Shown: one piece after another, positions 1 to 9,700 of the stretch | Layout of the letters: every line of letters starts with the position of its first letter | Numbering within the stretch: the stretch's first letter is position 1 | Assembly (NCBI RefSeq): GCF_038502225.1 | Contig: NC_091312.1 | Coordinates: 31,661,782-31,725,781 of the forward strand | Direction: 5' to 3' | Length of the DNA stretch: 64,000 bases | Source: Cherax quadricarinatus | Lineage: Eukaryota; Arthropoda; Malacostraca; Decapoda; Parastacidae | Notes under the pieces: model-generated | What the model saw: the letters and a program-made list of their open reading frames with translations, nothing else | The model's database searches: none | What the model was told of the DNA's origin: nothing | Position numbers and translations under genes: made by a program

Positions 1-222
1 CATAAGGGGGATTACCAACAGACCCCTGGCAGTCTTCAAGCTGGCACTGGACAAGCACCTAAAGTCAGTTCCTGATCAGCCGGGCTGTGGCTCGTACGTT
101 GGTTTGCGTGCAGCCAGCAGCAACAGCCTGGTTGATCAGGCGCTGATCCACCAGGAGGCCTGGTCACGGACCGGGCCGCGGGGGCGTTGACCCCCGAAAC
201 TCTCTCCAGGTAAACTCCAGGT
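1..222 (+). mobile_element. 3' terminus of CR1-like LINE family E
   Basis: This is the last coding stretch and 3' tail of a CR1-like LINE, entering from outside the window. It is nearly identical to 59870-60088 (plus) and to the inverse of 44343-44590, which fixes its identity. The final codons encode a conserved tail region (DKHLKSVPDQPGCGSY is readable in the better copies). The end carries short direct repeats of CCAGGTAAACT, the kind of repeated 3' end known for CR1-type elements, rather than poly(A). The copy is 5' truncated by the window edge. Confidence 0.85.
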
Positions 223-224
223 AA

Positions 225-735
225 CTGTGACGAGCAGGATTCCACAAGGGTCAGTCCTAGGGCCAGTGCTGCTTCTTGTATATGTGAATGACATTACCTA
301 AGGAATAGATTTCAATGGTGTCCCTGTTTGCAGACTACGTGAGGCAAATGCGGAGAATTCAAGTTGAACAGGATCAGGTAGAACTACAAAGGTATCTGGG
401 AAGGCTGCAAGCCTCGTCCAACATTTGGCTCCTGGAGTTTAACCTCACCAAGTGCAAAGTAATGAAGATTGGGGAAATTAAAGAAGACCACAAGTAGAAT
501 ACAGGCTAGGGGGCCAAAGACCGCAAACCTCACTCAAGGAGAATGATCTTGGAGTATAATACCGAACACATCTGATACGCACATAAACCAAATAATTACT
601 GCATCATATGGGCACCTGGTAAACATATGAATAGCATTTCGACACCTCAGCAAGGAATCGTTCAATTATTATTATAATAAAAAAGAAGCGCTAAACCACA
701 AGGGCTAGGAATCGTTCAAGACTTGCTAAACTGGA
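225..735 (+). pseudogene. CR1-like LINE RT fragment
   Basis: Translation starts with the RT motif PQGSVLGP and a YVNDI box, then a degraded active-site region (SLFADYV in place of FADD) and thumb-like sequence with several stops and frame changes. It is only the palm-to-thumb part of a LINE reverse transcriptase, so it is dead. It may be the same broad family as 737-1945, but the junction near 735 joins C-terminal RT sequence to N-terminal linker sequence, so these are two separate fragments. A SINE end is inserted at 666-706. Confidence 0.7.
666..706 (-). mobile_element. Micro-insertion of a SINE 3' end (41 bp) with 13-bp TSD
   Basis: A 41-bp block is bracketed by a perfect 13-bp direct repeat (AGGAATCGTTCAA at 653-665 and 707-719). 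Read on the minus strand it is a short conserved body (GGTTTAGCGCTTC) followed by an A/T tail of TTATTA-type repeats, which looks like the 3' end of a 5'-truncated SINE. The same body is at 1292-1340 and, diverged, at 18190-18220. The TSD shows insertion into the pre-existing LINE fragment. Confidence 0.75.
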
Positions 736-736
736 C

Positions 737-1945
737 TACTAAATTAAAGTTGCTAGGGATTAAAAAAACTAACCCAAAAAGTTTTTTCCAGGTTTATAGA
801 ACAAAAGTTAGAGATAAGATAGGTACCCTTAAAAATAACTCTGGGCATCTTACTGACACGGAGAATGAAATGTGCTCTATTTTTAATAATTTTCTCTCGG
901 TTTTCACTCAGGGAGACACTAATAATATCCCAATAAATTGCTTTTTTAGTGGGTCTGAAGAAGATAAATTATGCAGTGTCACAGTCACTAGCGAAATGGT
1001 TATCAAACAGATGGACTAATTGAAGCAAAATAAATCCCCGGGTCCTGATGAACTTTTTCAAGGGTTCTTAAAGAGTGAAAAATGGAACTTTGTGAACCAT
1101 TCACTAATATTTTTAATATTTCTCTTTAAACAGGTGTAGTGCCTGGTATGTGGACAGTAAGCCTAACCTCAGTTGTAGGCAGATTACTAGAATCAATTAT
1201 AGTTGATATTATAAGAAGCCATCTTGATAAGCATAATTTGAGTAATGATACTCAACATGGATTCACGATGGGCCGTTCCTGCCTAACTAATATTTATTAT
1301 TATAATAAAAAAGAAGCGCTAAGCCACAAGGGCTATACAGCTGCCTAACTAATTTATTGACCTTCAGTAAAGCTTTTGAGGCCGTTGATCATGATTAAGA
1401 ATTCGATATTGTTTATTTAGATTTTAGTAAGGTTGAGAGAGTACCGCACCGGAGACTGTTAAAGAAAGTGGCAGCTCATGGTATTGGTGGAAAAGTGCTG
1501 TCATGGATCGAGTCACGGCTCACCAATAGGAAGCAGACAGTATGCTTAAATTGGGTTAAATCCGAGTAGGGATCTGTAACAGTTGGCGTTCCACAGGGAT
1601 CAGTCTTAGGCCCGTTGTTGTTTGTAATATATATCAATGACCTTGATGAGGGAATTACTAGTTTTATGAGCAAATTCGCCGATGACACAAAGATAGGTAG
1701 GGTAATTGATTCAAACGTAGATATGGAACTTCAGGAGGATTTAGACAAATTCAGTACCTGGTCAGACAAGTGGCAGATGCAGTTCAATGTAGGTAAATGC
1801 AAAGTTTTGAAGCTGGGGAGTGTCCATAACCCTAGCACTTATAAGTGAAATAATGTAGAACTTAGCCATACAGATTGCGAAAAGGACTTGGGGGTTATGT
1901 TGAGCAGCAACCTTAAACCAAGACAGCAATGAGGAAATGGTATGT
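737..1945 (+). pseudogene. CR1-like LINE (family A) linker plus RT, broken
   Basis: From about 737 the frame encodes the linker before the RT (KSFFQVYRTKVRDKIG, LTDTENEM). RT motifs follow: SPGPDELF, SLTSVVGRLLES, QHGFTMGRSCL, DFSKVERVPHRRLL, GVPQGSVLGPLLFVIYINDL and FADDTKIG, then CKVLKLG and DLGVML. The stretch between VPGMW and SLTSVV lacks the usual finger segment, so there is an internal deletion, and several stops are present. The linker matches the minus-strand copy at 2446-2870, so both are one family. The catalytic FADD box survives, but the gene cannot make a full protein. A SINE end interrupts it at 1292-1340. Confidence 0.85.
1292..1340 (-). mobile_element. Micro-insertion of a SINE 3' end (49 bp) with 13-bp TSD
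   Basis: A 49-bp block with the same body and A/T tail as 666-706, extended at its 5' side by CTGTATAGCCC. It is flanked by a perfect 13-bp TSD (CTGCCTAACTAAT at 1279-1291 and 1341-1353). It interrupts the RT of the CR1-like copy right after its GRSCLTN motif. The two independent insertions differ by one base inside the shared body (AAACC versus AAGCC). Confidence 0.8.
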
Positions 1946-1949
1946 AAAG

Positions 1950-2445
1950 AGGACACAAGTGCAACTAATGTGACATTTTATTGTGGCAACGTTTCTCTCT
2001 CCAGGAGCTTTAAGCAGTTACAAACAATACGTGGATACAGAGGGTATATATAGGCTTAGAGAGAGGTGTAATGCTAGTGGTAGTAGTAGTAGTGATATAA
2101 TATGGTAGAACAATTAACTTGCACATGAGTAAAAGAATATAAAAGCTATTACTGAGTAGCATAAAAATAATAGGTTAGACAAATATTTCTATTGGAGGTT
2201 GAATTAGAGAAGGCTTGTTTCGGTGTTCATCCTCTGTAATGTGTTTGTGTAGCATTAACAGGAGAGACTGTGATGGCAGGGTTTACTGTTTTCAGGAGGA
2301 TTCTTGCTAAGACTTCAGAGACGGTGAAGCTGCCTTTTTATTTTGTTTAATTGTATTAGAAACAGCGTTTAGTGATGATTCAAGGCACTTGCGTCTGCAG
2401 AAATTAGTTTCTTTGATCACTAATTGGGCGTCCCTGAATTTGTTT
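1950..2445 (-). mobile_element. Penelope-like terminal (pLTR-type) fragment
   Basis: This stretch between the two opposite CR1-like pieces has no coding potential. It contains a hammerhead-like core on the minus strand (1981-2017), and such ribozymes are an established hallmark of Penelope-like element terminal repeats. The neighbouring sequence (GTGACATTTTATTGTGGCAA on plus) resembles, from memory, terminal regions of arthropod Penelope-like elements. Both edges are set only by where the CR1-like homology stops. Confidence 0.5.
1981..2017 (-). ncRNA. Hammerhead-ribozyme-like remnant
   Basis: On the minus strand the segment reads a CUGAUGA-like box (CTGCTTAA), then AGCTCCTGGAGAG, which can form stem II (GCUCC/GGAG), then an intact GAAAC box. 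The GAAA side is conserved but the CUGANGA side is mutated, so self-cleavage is unlikely. Hammerheads of this kind are known from Penelope-like elements and would process the transcript of the terminal repeat. Confidence 0.45.
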
Positions 2446-3621
2446 TTGTTTCAGTCGGTCTATTTGTTTCATAACCATTTCACTAGTGACTGATGTTACA
2501 TAATTTATCTTCTTCAGGCCCACTGTAAATATTAATTACTGAGATATTGTTAATGTCCTGTGTAAAAACAGCGAGAAAATAATTATTTAAAACCAAGCAC
2601 ATTTCATTCTCTCTGTCAGTAAGATGCTCATAGTTATTTTTAAGGGGACCTATCTTATTTCTAATTTTTTTTCCATACACCTGGGAAAAAAACTTTTTGG
2701 GTTTTCGAATCTCTGGCAACTTTAATTTTGTACTCCCGGTTAGCTTTTCTTATCCCCTTTTTAAAGTCCCTCTTAATATCAATGTACCGATTCATAATAT
2801 GACCCTCACCTCTTTTGATACGCTTATAAATTCCTTTCTTCTGCCGTAAAAGATATTTGAGCCTATTACTCATCCATTTTGGGTCATTTTTATTCGATCT
2901 AATTTCTTTATACGGGATAAATGTCCTTTGGCAGCATGTATAGTGTTCAGAAAGCTGTCATATTGATAACTCTCTTCGTTACCCCAGTCAACAGATAAGT
3001 GTTATCCAAGCCCATTGTAATCTAAGCGAAAATCTGGGACCATTGCTGAATTATCCCTACTGTCATACTTCCATTCTATGCTAAAGGTAATTGATTTGTG
3101 ATCGCTTGTGCCGAGTTCCTGTGTAATTTCTAAATTATTAACAAGGGTTTGTTTGCCAGAACCAAGTCAAGCAGGTTATTTTCCCTTGTAGGTTCTGTCA
3201 CAAACTTCTTCAAAAAAAATCGTGAACTACTTCTAAGAAGTCGTTTGATTCTAAATTCCCAGTCAAGAAATTCCAATCAGTCTGACTAAAGTTAAAGTCT
3301 CCTAGAATTACTACATTATCGTGCCTTGTGGCCTTAACAATTTCCTCCCATAGTAGGCTCCCTTGGTCCCTATCTAAGTTTGGGGGACGGTATATCACAC
3401 CTAAAATAAATTTTTCATGCTCCTCGGATTCTATCAGATGGGCATGAGAATTCTATCCAGACTCTGTATGTGTTGCTTCAGACTTAATACCCGTTTTTAT
3501 GCAACAGTTCAAGCGATCTTGGACATACGGTGCCACCCCACCCCCCTTCCTGACACTTCAATCTACTTGGAACAGTTTAAAACCCTGAATGTGATATTAC
3601 GCAGGCATGTCCCAACTTTTC
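2446..3621 (-). pseudogene. CR1-like LINE (family A), endonuclease to linker part
   Basis: Read leftward from 3621 it encodes the middle of an APE-type endonuclease: GGGVAPYVQDRL, HEKFILGVIYRPPN and NVVILGDFNFSQTDWN. Decayed sequence follows, then the linker (RLKYLLRQKKGIYKR, NREYKIKVARDSK, KIGPLKNNYEHLTDRENEM). It stops at the start of the RT (VTSEMVMKQIDRLKQ), where Penelope-like sequence begins. Its N-terminal endonuclease part lies at 9216-9340. The Tx1 copy 1 insertion split this element, and the protein reads through the two pieces once that insertion is ignored. Stops and frameshifts make it non-functional. Confidence 0.85.
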
Positions 3622-3636
3622 GAAAAAAAAAAAAAA

Positions 3637-4554
3637 TTTATTTTATTTAAAAGCAACAGATACATGAACCATAAAAGAAAAAACACAAGCTGACAATTAG
3701 CAAATCAAAAAAAAAAAAAAAAAACACAACGGTGCCAGACAATGTCAGTACACACTCAAAAAAACAAAATACATGTTAACACAATGATATAACAAAATTC
3801 TACTGAAATAAACCCAACCAGTTTATGGAAAAAAAAAACATACTGACTTCCAAACAAACAGTCGGAGTCATTATAAAACATGTAGGAATAAGTCATATAA
3901 ACATATATATATATATATGTATATATATACACATGCATATACACACATACGTGTATGTGCACATGTGTTCGTACAGAACAAACTGGATTATACAAGAAAT
4001 AATACGCCAATAACTTGTCACTAAAGAAACTAGATATATATTACATCCACTAATAGAACTATACCTAAGACATTGGTTCCCACAAACACACCTACACCCA
4101 CACAAAGTTAATATAACCGATTAACTTTCAATATATAATATGACCTTCCACACAAATAGAAGGGTATATATAAACCCCATAAAATACTTATATAGTCTCA
4201 TACATAGTTCATAATATACCCCTTCAATTATACAATAAGAAAAAAGACGTATGACAAGGATAAAGCTATCATCAGATTCGAATATATAAAGCATATCCTC
4301 ACATATACATATGAATATAACCCCCTATGTAAAATGGTTCTTATAACAATAAAAGAAAAAACAGAACATGACATACAACTTTTAACTCTGTGGTTTTACA
4401 AAATTCATAAGGTCTACATACCCCGGAGCCCCCGACAGCTCCCTGCAAATAAACTTTACCCACATCAAACACCTTGCAAACCAGTCACCCTTCCTCATCA
4501 GGCATCCAATCACTCCAAAAGGACACACCACTGAAGAGACCAACCCCTTGCCTC
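3637..4554 (-). other. 3' UTR of Tx1 copy 1
   Basis: AT-rich, non-coding 0.9 kb after the ORF2 stop. It contains an imperfect TA/CA microsatellite near 3903-3966 that yields spurious reading frames in several phases. It ends with the family's AAATAAAATA terminal motif. No other gene is visible here. Confidence 0.7.
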
Positions 4555-7500
4555 TCACCCCGTCACCAAGCGGAGTAGACGTTCAACAGTAAGTTCACAA
4601 TATCCCTCCGGAAAACTAATTACCCACCGTCCCCCATATAATTGTTTATTCCTACACGCTGTCCTATAAAAACACACCGCTAACACTTTTATCCTAATGT
4701 TTCCCTCCACCTCCCTCATCCCCCAAGAGACATACAAGTAATCAACTATTACGTATCTGATAGCCCTCCCCACCTCGTTGGGCACCCCTCCCATATCTAA
4801 CATTAAAACCCTAAGGGGTGATATCTGCCCCCCCCCAATAAAAGGAAAACCCTCTTCAACCACAATCTTACCATCTCCAAAGCAGAACAAAAATATACTA
4901 CATGGAAAGCAGTTTCAACTTCCTCACAAAAACCTCATGACGCCTCTCTCACAAAACCCATTTGTCTTAGCACCTCTTTCGATGCCAAAGTCCCCATAAG
5001 AAATCTATATACTAATTCCCTCACTCTTGCCTTTATTCTTAATTTACTAAATTCCACCCATATCACTCGCCAATCATATGTGGGATACACTGCCATCCCC
5101 TGCAGTGATTCCTGACGACGACTCGCTCCCACCAACCGTTTTACCTTGAGTTTTTTAACATTGCAAACCTTTAACATAAACCTCAGCATATCTTCACACT
5201 CAACTAAGTCCCTGCCCCCCAACATTTGCAGACATCCCCCATCACCTCCCCCACTCGAAGACCCCTTTCCCCCCCTGCCCGAATATACCTCTGCTTCACA
5301 TATAGCGCCTTCACCCTAGATCCTAATGCCATCAATCCCAACCCTCCCTGTCTTACCACAGTCATTACCACATCTTTGCCCAACCACGCCCTCCCAAAAC
5401 CCCACACATACCTTAATACTCTCCTTTGTAATTCCATAATATCCTGACTTCGTAAGGGATAAATTTCCGCCACTCCCCACACCATACTATAAATCAGCGT
5501 ATTCACCACCACAACCCTTTGATGCAAGGTTACATCCCCGGCCCAGAGACTCCTAAGCCTACTCAAAACTCTGTCCATTACCATTTCTGAATTAACCCTC
5601 CTGCTCTCCTGTGCATCTGCCAAGTACAAAATCCCACAAATCTTTAGCCTGTCTACAGTTATCCAGCCAAACTCCTCCCCCAACGTCCCGCCTACCCAAG
5701 CGCCTACCTCCAGCAACCGTGATTTCTGCTTATTAACTCTCATCCCAGTAGCATTCCCAAAAATCTCAAGTACCCTTCCCACTGTACTTAAATCTTCTAT
5801 CTCATTAAGTAAAACAGTTGTATCATCTATATAACCCACAATATTCCCACAAAAACCTCTACTCTCTCCCATCCTTCCCATCCCACCATCAACCAGAACA
5901 TAGAAAGGATTCTGCATACATGCAAAGAGTATTTGGGAGAGCGGACACCCCTGCCTTAAACCCCTCCCCATGCTTACAGGACTACCCAACCTACCATTTA
6001 CCTGTACTCTCATCGATGCATCAGCATACAATGTTCTCACCCAACCCACAACTCTCCCTCCAAAACCCATTCTCACCATACTCAATCAAAAATTCCCTAT
6101 CCACATAATCACAAGCTTTCTCCCAATCCAGACCTAGAATACCACCCTTACTACTACCCTCTAGGAAATCCCTAGTACGTCCATGACCTACCCGCATACT
6201 CCTCCCCAGGATTCCAAACTGTCCCCCATGTATCACCGACCCCATGACCTTCTTCAGTCTATTTCCTAAGATTTTCGCAAAAACCTTGTAATCTGCGCAC
6301 ATCAGAGATATTGCTCGATAAGCACTCAAAACTCTACCCCCCCTCTGCTTTGGCACCAAAACTATAGCACTTGTACTTTGCGATTTGCCCAACTTCCCAC
6401 TAGTTAACATATGATCCAATACCCTAACAAGGCATTGCCTAATACACCCCCAATGTGCTCTATAAAAATCATTTGGTATTCCGTCTATCCCCGGTGTTTT
6501 CCCGGTACTCATCCCTAAAACTGCCTCTTCCACCTCAACCTCACTTATGCCACCCTCCAACCCCACTCTATCCTGCTCACTTAAAACACTATGGAGCCCC
6601 CCTCCAAAAATTCCCTCCCAGGAACCCCCTTCCCTCCTACTCCATTTCTCCCTAAACCAACTATCAGCATAGAGACTCATACTTTCCATGTTGGATAGGA
6701 CCCGACCCTCTGGATACCCTCCCACCCCAGTACTTGTCTCCAATTGTAGAATGGTGGTTACCGTCTGTTGATCTCGAAATTTACGTAAAACAAAGCCAGA
6801 CGGCTTATCACCCCACAATACATCCTCTAACCCCGCCCTAACCCTGATTGCATCAAACCTATCATTGTGTAATTCAGCTATTCTACTCCGAAGACTAGCC
6901 ATGTCATCCCTCCTACCACCTCGCCCATCATAACAGGTCTTGCAACTGTCCCTCCAAATAATTTTGCAACCCAAAACGCCACCTCGCCTCTTCTCGTCCC
7001 CTAACCTTAAAAAGTTCACTATCTCAGGTTTGGCCTGCATTTCCCACCAATCTAAGAGATCTATCCCCCTATCCCTAGCCTCCCAAAAATGCAACCACCA
7101 ATCACTGAAAAAAGGCCCCTCCCCCTCCTGCCTAAGAAGCCTTACATTTAATTTCCAGTACCCAGAATAAATACGCACTACTCCATCCCACATCAGATCT
7201 GCTATTACCGCCCTGTGATCAGAAAACCCCACATCGAAGGTTTGCACCCTCACAATATCTATACCCTGCTTAATACAGATTCTGTCCAATCGCACCTCAT
7301 ATCCCCTACAGACGAACGTGTGCTCCACTAGGTATCCCCCCTCCCCACCACATCAACCACCCCAATATCTCTCAATACATCCCTCAGAACACTCAACACA
7401 CAACCCGCCCCTCTCGGTTCGACATCACCACTCCGTACTACACAATTCCAATCACCTCCTATTACTGTTATAGCAGGCAAACCTCTCAAGTGATACAGCA

Positions 7501-7866
7501 ATACCTCCCTGACAAAATCCACTTTTACCCTGATGTTGCTAGTTGCTGGCATGTAAACACCTATGAAACTAGCCCGACTCTCACCCCAGACACCATCCAC
7601 CCTCACGATCCTCCCCTCCCCTCTTTCCAACCTATGACATGCAAGGGGCTGGTCTCCTTTACCGCCACTGCCACCCCACCTTTCAATTGCAAACCACTGC
7701 TAACATACATCCGATATCCTTTCACCCTCAACTCACATCCAGCCCTGTGATTATGCTCTTGCAAAAAACAAATGTCAACATCAAACCGCCGTAAAAACCA
7801 CTCTAACCAAACTTTCTTGACCTCTGTCTTAAGGCCATTAACATTAAGTGTGACACACCTGAAATT
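4555..7866 (-). pseudogene. Tx1-type LINE ORF2 (endonuclease-RT), copy 1, frameshifted
   Basis: This frame encoded the endonuclease/reverse transcriptase that nicks target DNA and copies the LINE RNA. The N-terminal APE endonuclease begins near 7866 (CVTLNVNGL, FLQEHN) and continues with GGDWNCVVR and DVGFSDHRAV. The RT follows: GKTPGIDGIPNDFY, RVLSAYRAISLMCADYK, GILGLDWEKA, GLRQGCPLSQILFAC and GYIDDTTVLL. A C-terminal zinc-binding region resembling zf-RVT ends with YRTACRNK. Frame changes occur near 7640, 7328, 6080-6020, 5215 and 4900, so five blocks must be joined conceptually. Without them the protein would be about 1,100 residues, normal for L1/Tx1 elements. The YIDD box is the usual Tx1 variant of YADD. 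Confidence 0.85.
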
Positions 7867-7938
7867 TATAGAAGGAGCGGCTTTCCCCTATGCCGCTGGG
7901 ATTTACTCACTGCACTTTTCACATTACGTGTACCCTTG

Positions 7939-9117
7939 TCACTCGATTTTTCCTGTGCAGTCACCTCCCCCCCTCCCTCTCCCACTGTGCAATTCAGTCG
8001 TGCCTCTACCACTATGAGACGTCGGCTCCACCACCGCTGCCCATGACTTCTTCCCCGGCCTCTGCCCCGGGGTAATGACCTCGTCTATCACTGTCCCAGC
8101 AGTTATTTTCCTTGAACTTCCGCTTACACACATATCACAGTCAGTCGAATCCTCCTGGTGTACCTCCGCGACCACCACATGCTCCAGTCCAGTCTTACTC
8201 AAGGCTTCCTCTACGTTTTGTTTTCCCTCCAGCGCTCCGGCTTCACATAAACTGAGGACACCTTCTGCACAGGGCTCCTCCCCATCCAGAAAATCCTTGA
8301 TCACATCTGCCAGTAAACCATCCTGGGTCGAATCTTCCTGGACTAAAGGCTCCTCAGATGTCACCTTCATCTCCCTCGACGCCCCTGGGAGAGTGACACA
8401 TGTCTCCGCCACTGCCACCTCCCTTTCGACCTCCTCGCTCCAGAGGTCAATCCTCCGTTCACCCAAAGCACCAGAGCCAGGCACCAAATCACACGGCTGC
8501 TGAATCACAATTGGAGTCCCCAGAACTCGAGGAGCCTGCCTCCTAGGACACTGGGCTGCCATGTGCTCATAAGAGCTACACAAACGACATGTTTTCCTCT
8601 GACCAGCATAGTACACAAAAACTTGTGTTCTATAACTGGTCATCGTAACATAGAATGGTATAGGCCTTGTTAAAGATATTTTGAGGGTGTAAGAACCCTC
8701 TGGCAGCCCTTCATATGGACCATCCCTCCACACTCCCATGGTTGCAGAATGCACTGTCCCATAACTGCTGAAAAACTCCTGTAGTCCATACGCCGTAGCC
8801 TCGAAGGGTACATTTCGTACCTTCACCCATGTGAAGTACTTAGAGACGTCATGTAAAACGACATCCACTGCTGAATTCAAACTCACGCGTTGTTCCTGGT
8901 AATGCTCGACAATTCTTGTGTAGAAGCCGGCACGTACAAATTTCACGAAGATTTGTGTCAAACCATTAAGAGCAATGCCATACAATTCCTCATTGGGAAT
9001 ACCATATGCATCTCTGATGATGCCAGGGAGAAGGACGTTCATCATAGCGCCACTTAAGGTACCACGAACCAGCTCATTGCAGACAGTATTTATTCTCCGT
9101 CCTGTACGTTCCACCAT
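7939..9117 (-). CDS. Tx1-type LINE ORF1 protein (RRM-like fold plus CCHC knuckle), intact
   Basis: An uninterrupted 392-codon frame, the only intact ORF1 of the four Tx1 copies. It begins MVERTGRRINTVC at an ATG about 100 nt inside the element. Residues about 92-150 (TWVKVRNVPFEA to LKISL) look like an RNA-recognition-type fold. A retroviral-style zinc knuckle, C-x2-C-x4-H-x4-C (CRLCSSYEHMAAQC), lies near residues 180-193. The C-terminal half is acidic and low in complexity. ORF1 proteins of L1-group elements bind the LINE RNA and act as nucleic-acid chaperones; that role is assigned by family. ORF2 follows downstream on the same strand and is broken, so any activity would be in trans. Intactness could reflect recent insertion or chance. 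Confidence 0.85.
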   Translation of the reverse strand: MVERTGRRINTVCNELVRGTLSGAMMNVLLPGIIRDAYGIPNEELYGIALNGLTQIFVKFVRAGFYTRIVEHYQEQRVSLNSAVDVVLHDVSKYFTWVKVRNVPFEATAYGLQEFFSSYGTVHSATMGVWRDGPYEGLPEGSYTLKISLTRPIPFYVTMTSYRTQVFVYYAGQRKTCRLCSSYEHMAAQCPRRQAPRVLGTPIVIQQPCDLVPGSGALGERRIDLWSEEVEREVAVAETCVTLPGASREMKVTSEEPLVQEDSTQDGLLADVIKDFLDGEEPCAEGVLSLCEAGALEGKQNVEEALSKTGLEHVVVAEVHQEDSTDCDMCVSGSSRKITAGTVIDEVITPGQRPGKKSWAAVVEPTSHSGRGTTELHSGRGRGGGDCTGKIE

Positions 9118-9215
9118 TTTGAATCCAAGTGAAAACAGGTAAACTGCACAAAAGCCAACTCATCAGGAGCTACTGCGCAGCCTGTCCGCACGGCCCGGGA
9201 GCAATGTGGACAATG

Positions 9216-9340
9216 ACTTTTCAAATTAAAGCATGTCTCAGTGATGGCAAATACATCAATGTTACCTGCACTAGCAACTAATCTCAACTCATCCATCTTA
9301 TTCCTAGCACTACGGCTAGCACTACAAAGAATTCTTCAAA
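9216..9340 (-). pseudogene. CR1-like LINE (family A), N-terminal endonuclease piece
   Basis: Encodes the start of an APE-type endonuclease (RNKMDELRLVAS, NIDVFAITET), where the ITET glutamate is the metal-binding residue region. It joins the fragment ending at 3621 once Tx1 copy 1 is removed, since the sequence runs from FNLKS directly into SWDMPA and GFKLFQVD. Tryptophan, usual after ITET, is cysteine here. The upstream 5' part is missing and replaced by Penelope-like sequence. Confidence 0.8.
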
Positions 9341-9700
9341 ACTTGTCCAACCTTTGGACGAAGACCTACTTCGACTAGTGGATGGTACCACTATGACCCT
9401 ACCTCCTCCTGCTTTGCCTCACCTGACTACAGTATATAAACCACGTCTACGGCCTTATGGGAGCCAGAGGCGGGTCATCGCAAGATTGTGATCCATGCCA
9501 GGACTACGGTCTTGGCGAACATTATACATACCTATCCTGTACATTCTACAAGATTGTTGGACTGAACACATCGACTCCAGGCTGAGGGACTGATTACCTC
9601 AAACCCCTCCTCTCCTTACACCTTTCTGCTTTGTATTGGACTGATGAAGCCACTGTGTGGCAAAACGTTTCCTCAGTAAAGATTCCCATATGTTGCATAA
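9341..9700 (+). mobile_element. Penelope-like terminal region, inverted relative to its RT
   Basis: Non-coding sequence with a clear hammerhead-like core on the plus strand (9641-9666) and a TATA-like TATATAA near 9432-9438. The adjacent RT fragment is on the minus strand. The terminal piece is therefore in inverted orientation next to the coding part, an arrangement common for Penelope-like insertions. Edges are approximate. Confidence 0.55.
9641..9666 (+). ncRNA. Hammerhead ribozyme-like motif with GAAA changed to AAAA
   Basis: CTGATGA (9641-9647) is the exact conserved CUGAUGA box. It is followed by a perfect 5-bp stem II, GCCAC-TGT-GTGGC (9649-9661). The next box should be GAAAC but reads AAAAC (9662-9666). 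The missing G is a conserved catalytic-core position, so this copy is probably inactive. Flanking pairing for stems I and III (CGTTTCC, GGAC) is plausible but not computed. Penelope-like elements are known carriers of such ribozymes. Confidence 0.6.

Larger units (their letters stand above)
3622..9215 (-). mobile_element. Tx1/L1-type LINE, copy 1 (full length)
   Basis: A two-ORF non-LTR retrotransposon of about 5.6 kb in the order ORF1 (7939-9117), ORF2 (4555-7866), 3' UTR (3637-4554). It is flanked by a 7-bp direct repeat ACTTTTC (3615-3621 and 9216-9222) and splits a CR1-like endonuclease gene. The RT core (SAYRAISLMC, LRQGCPLSQ, GYIDDT) and the zinc-knuckle ORF1 place it near the Tx1 branch of the L1 group. 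The clade is inferred from motifs, not from a tree. The 5' end starts CATTGTCC, like copy 3. The 3' UTR holds a TA/CA-rich tract near 3903-3966. The sense strand ends AAATAAAATAAA followed by T14, where the other copies have poly(A). Confidence 0.88.
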
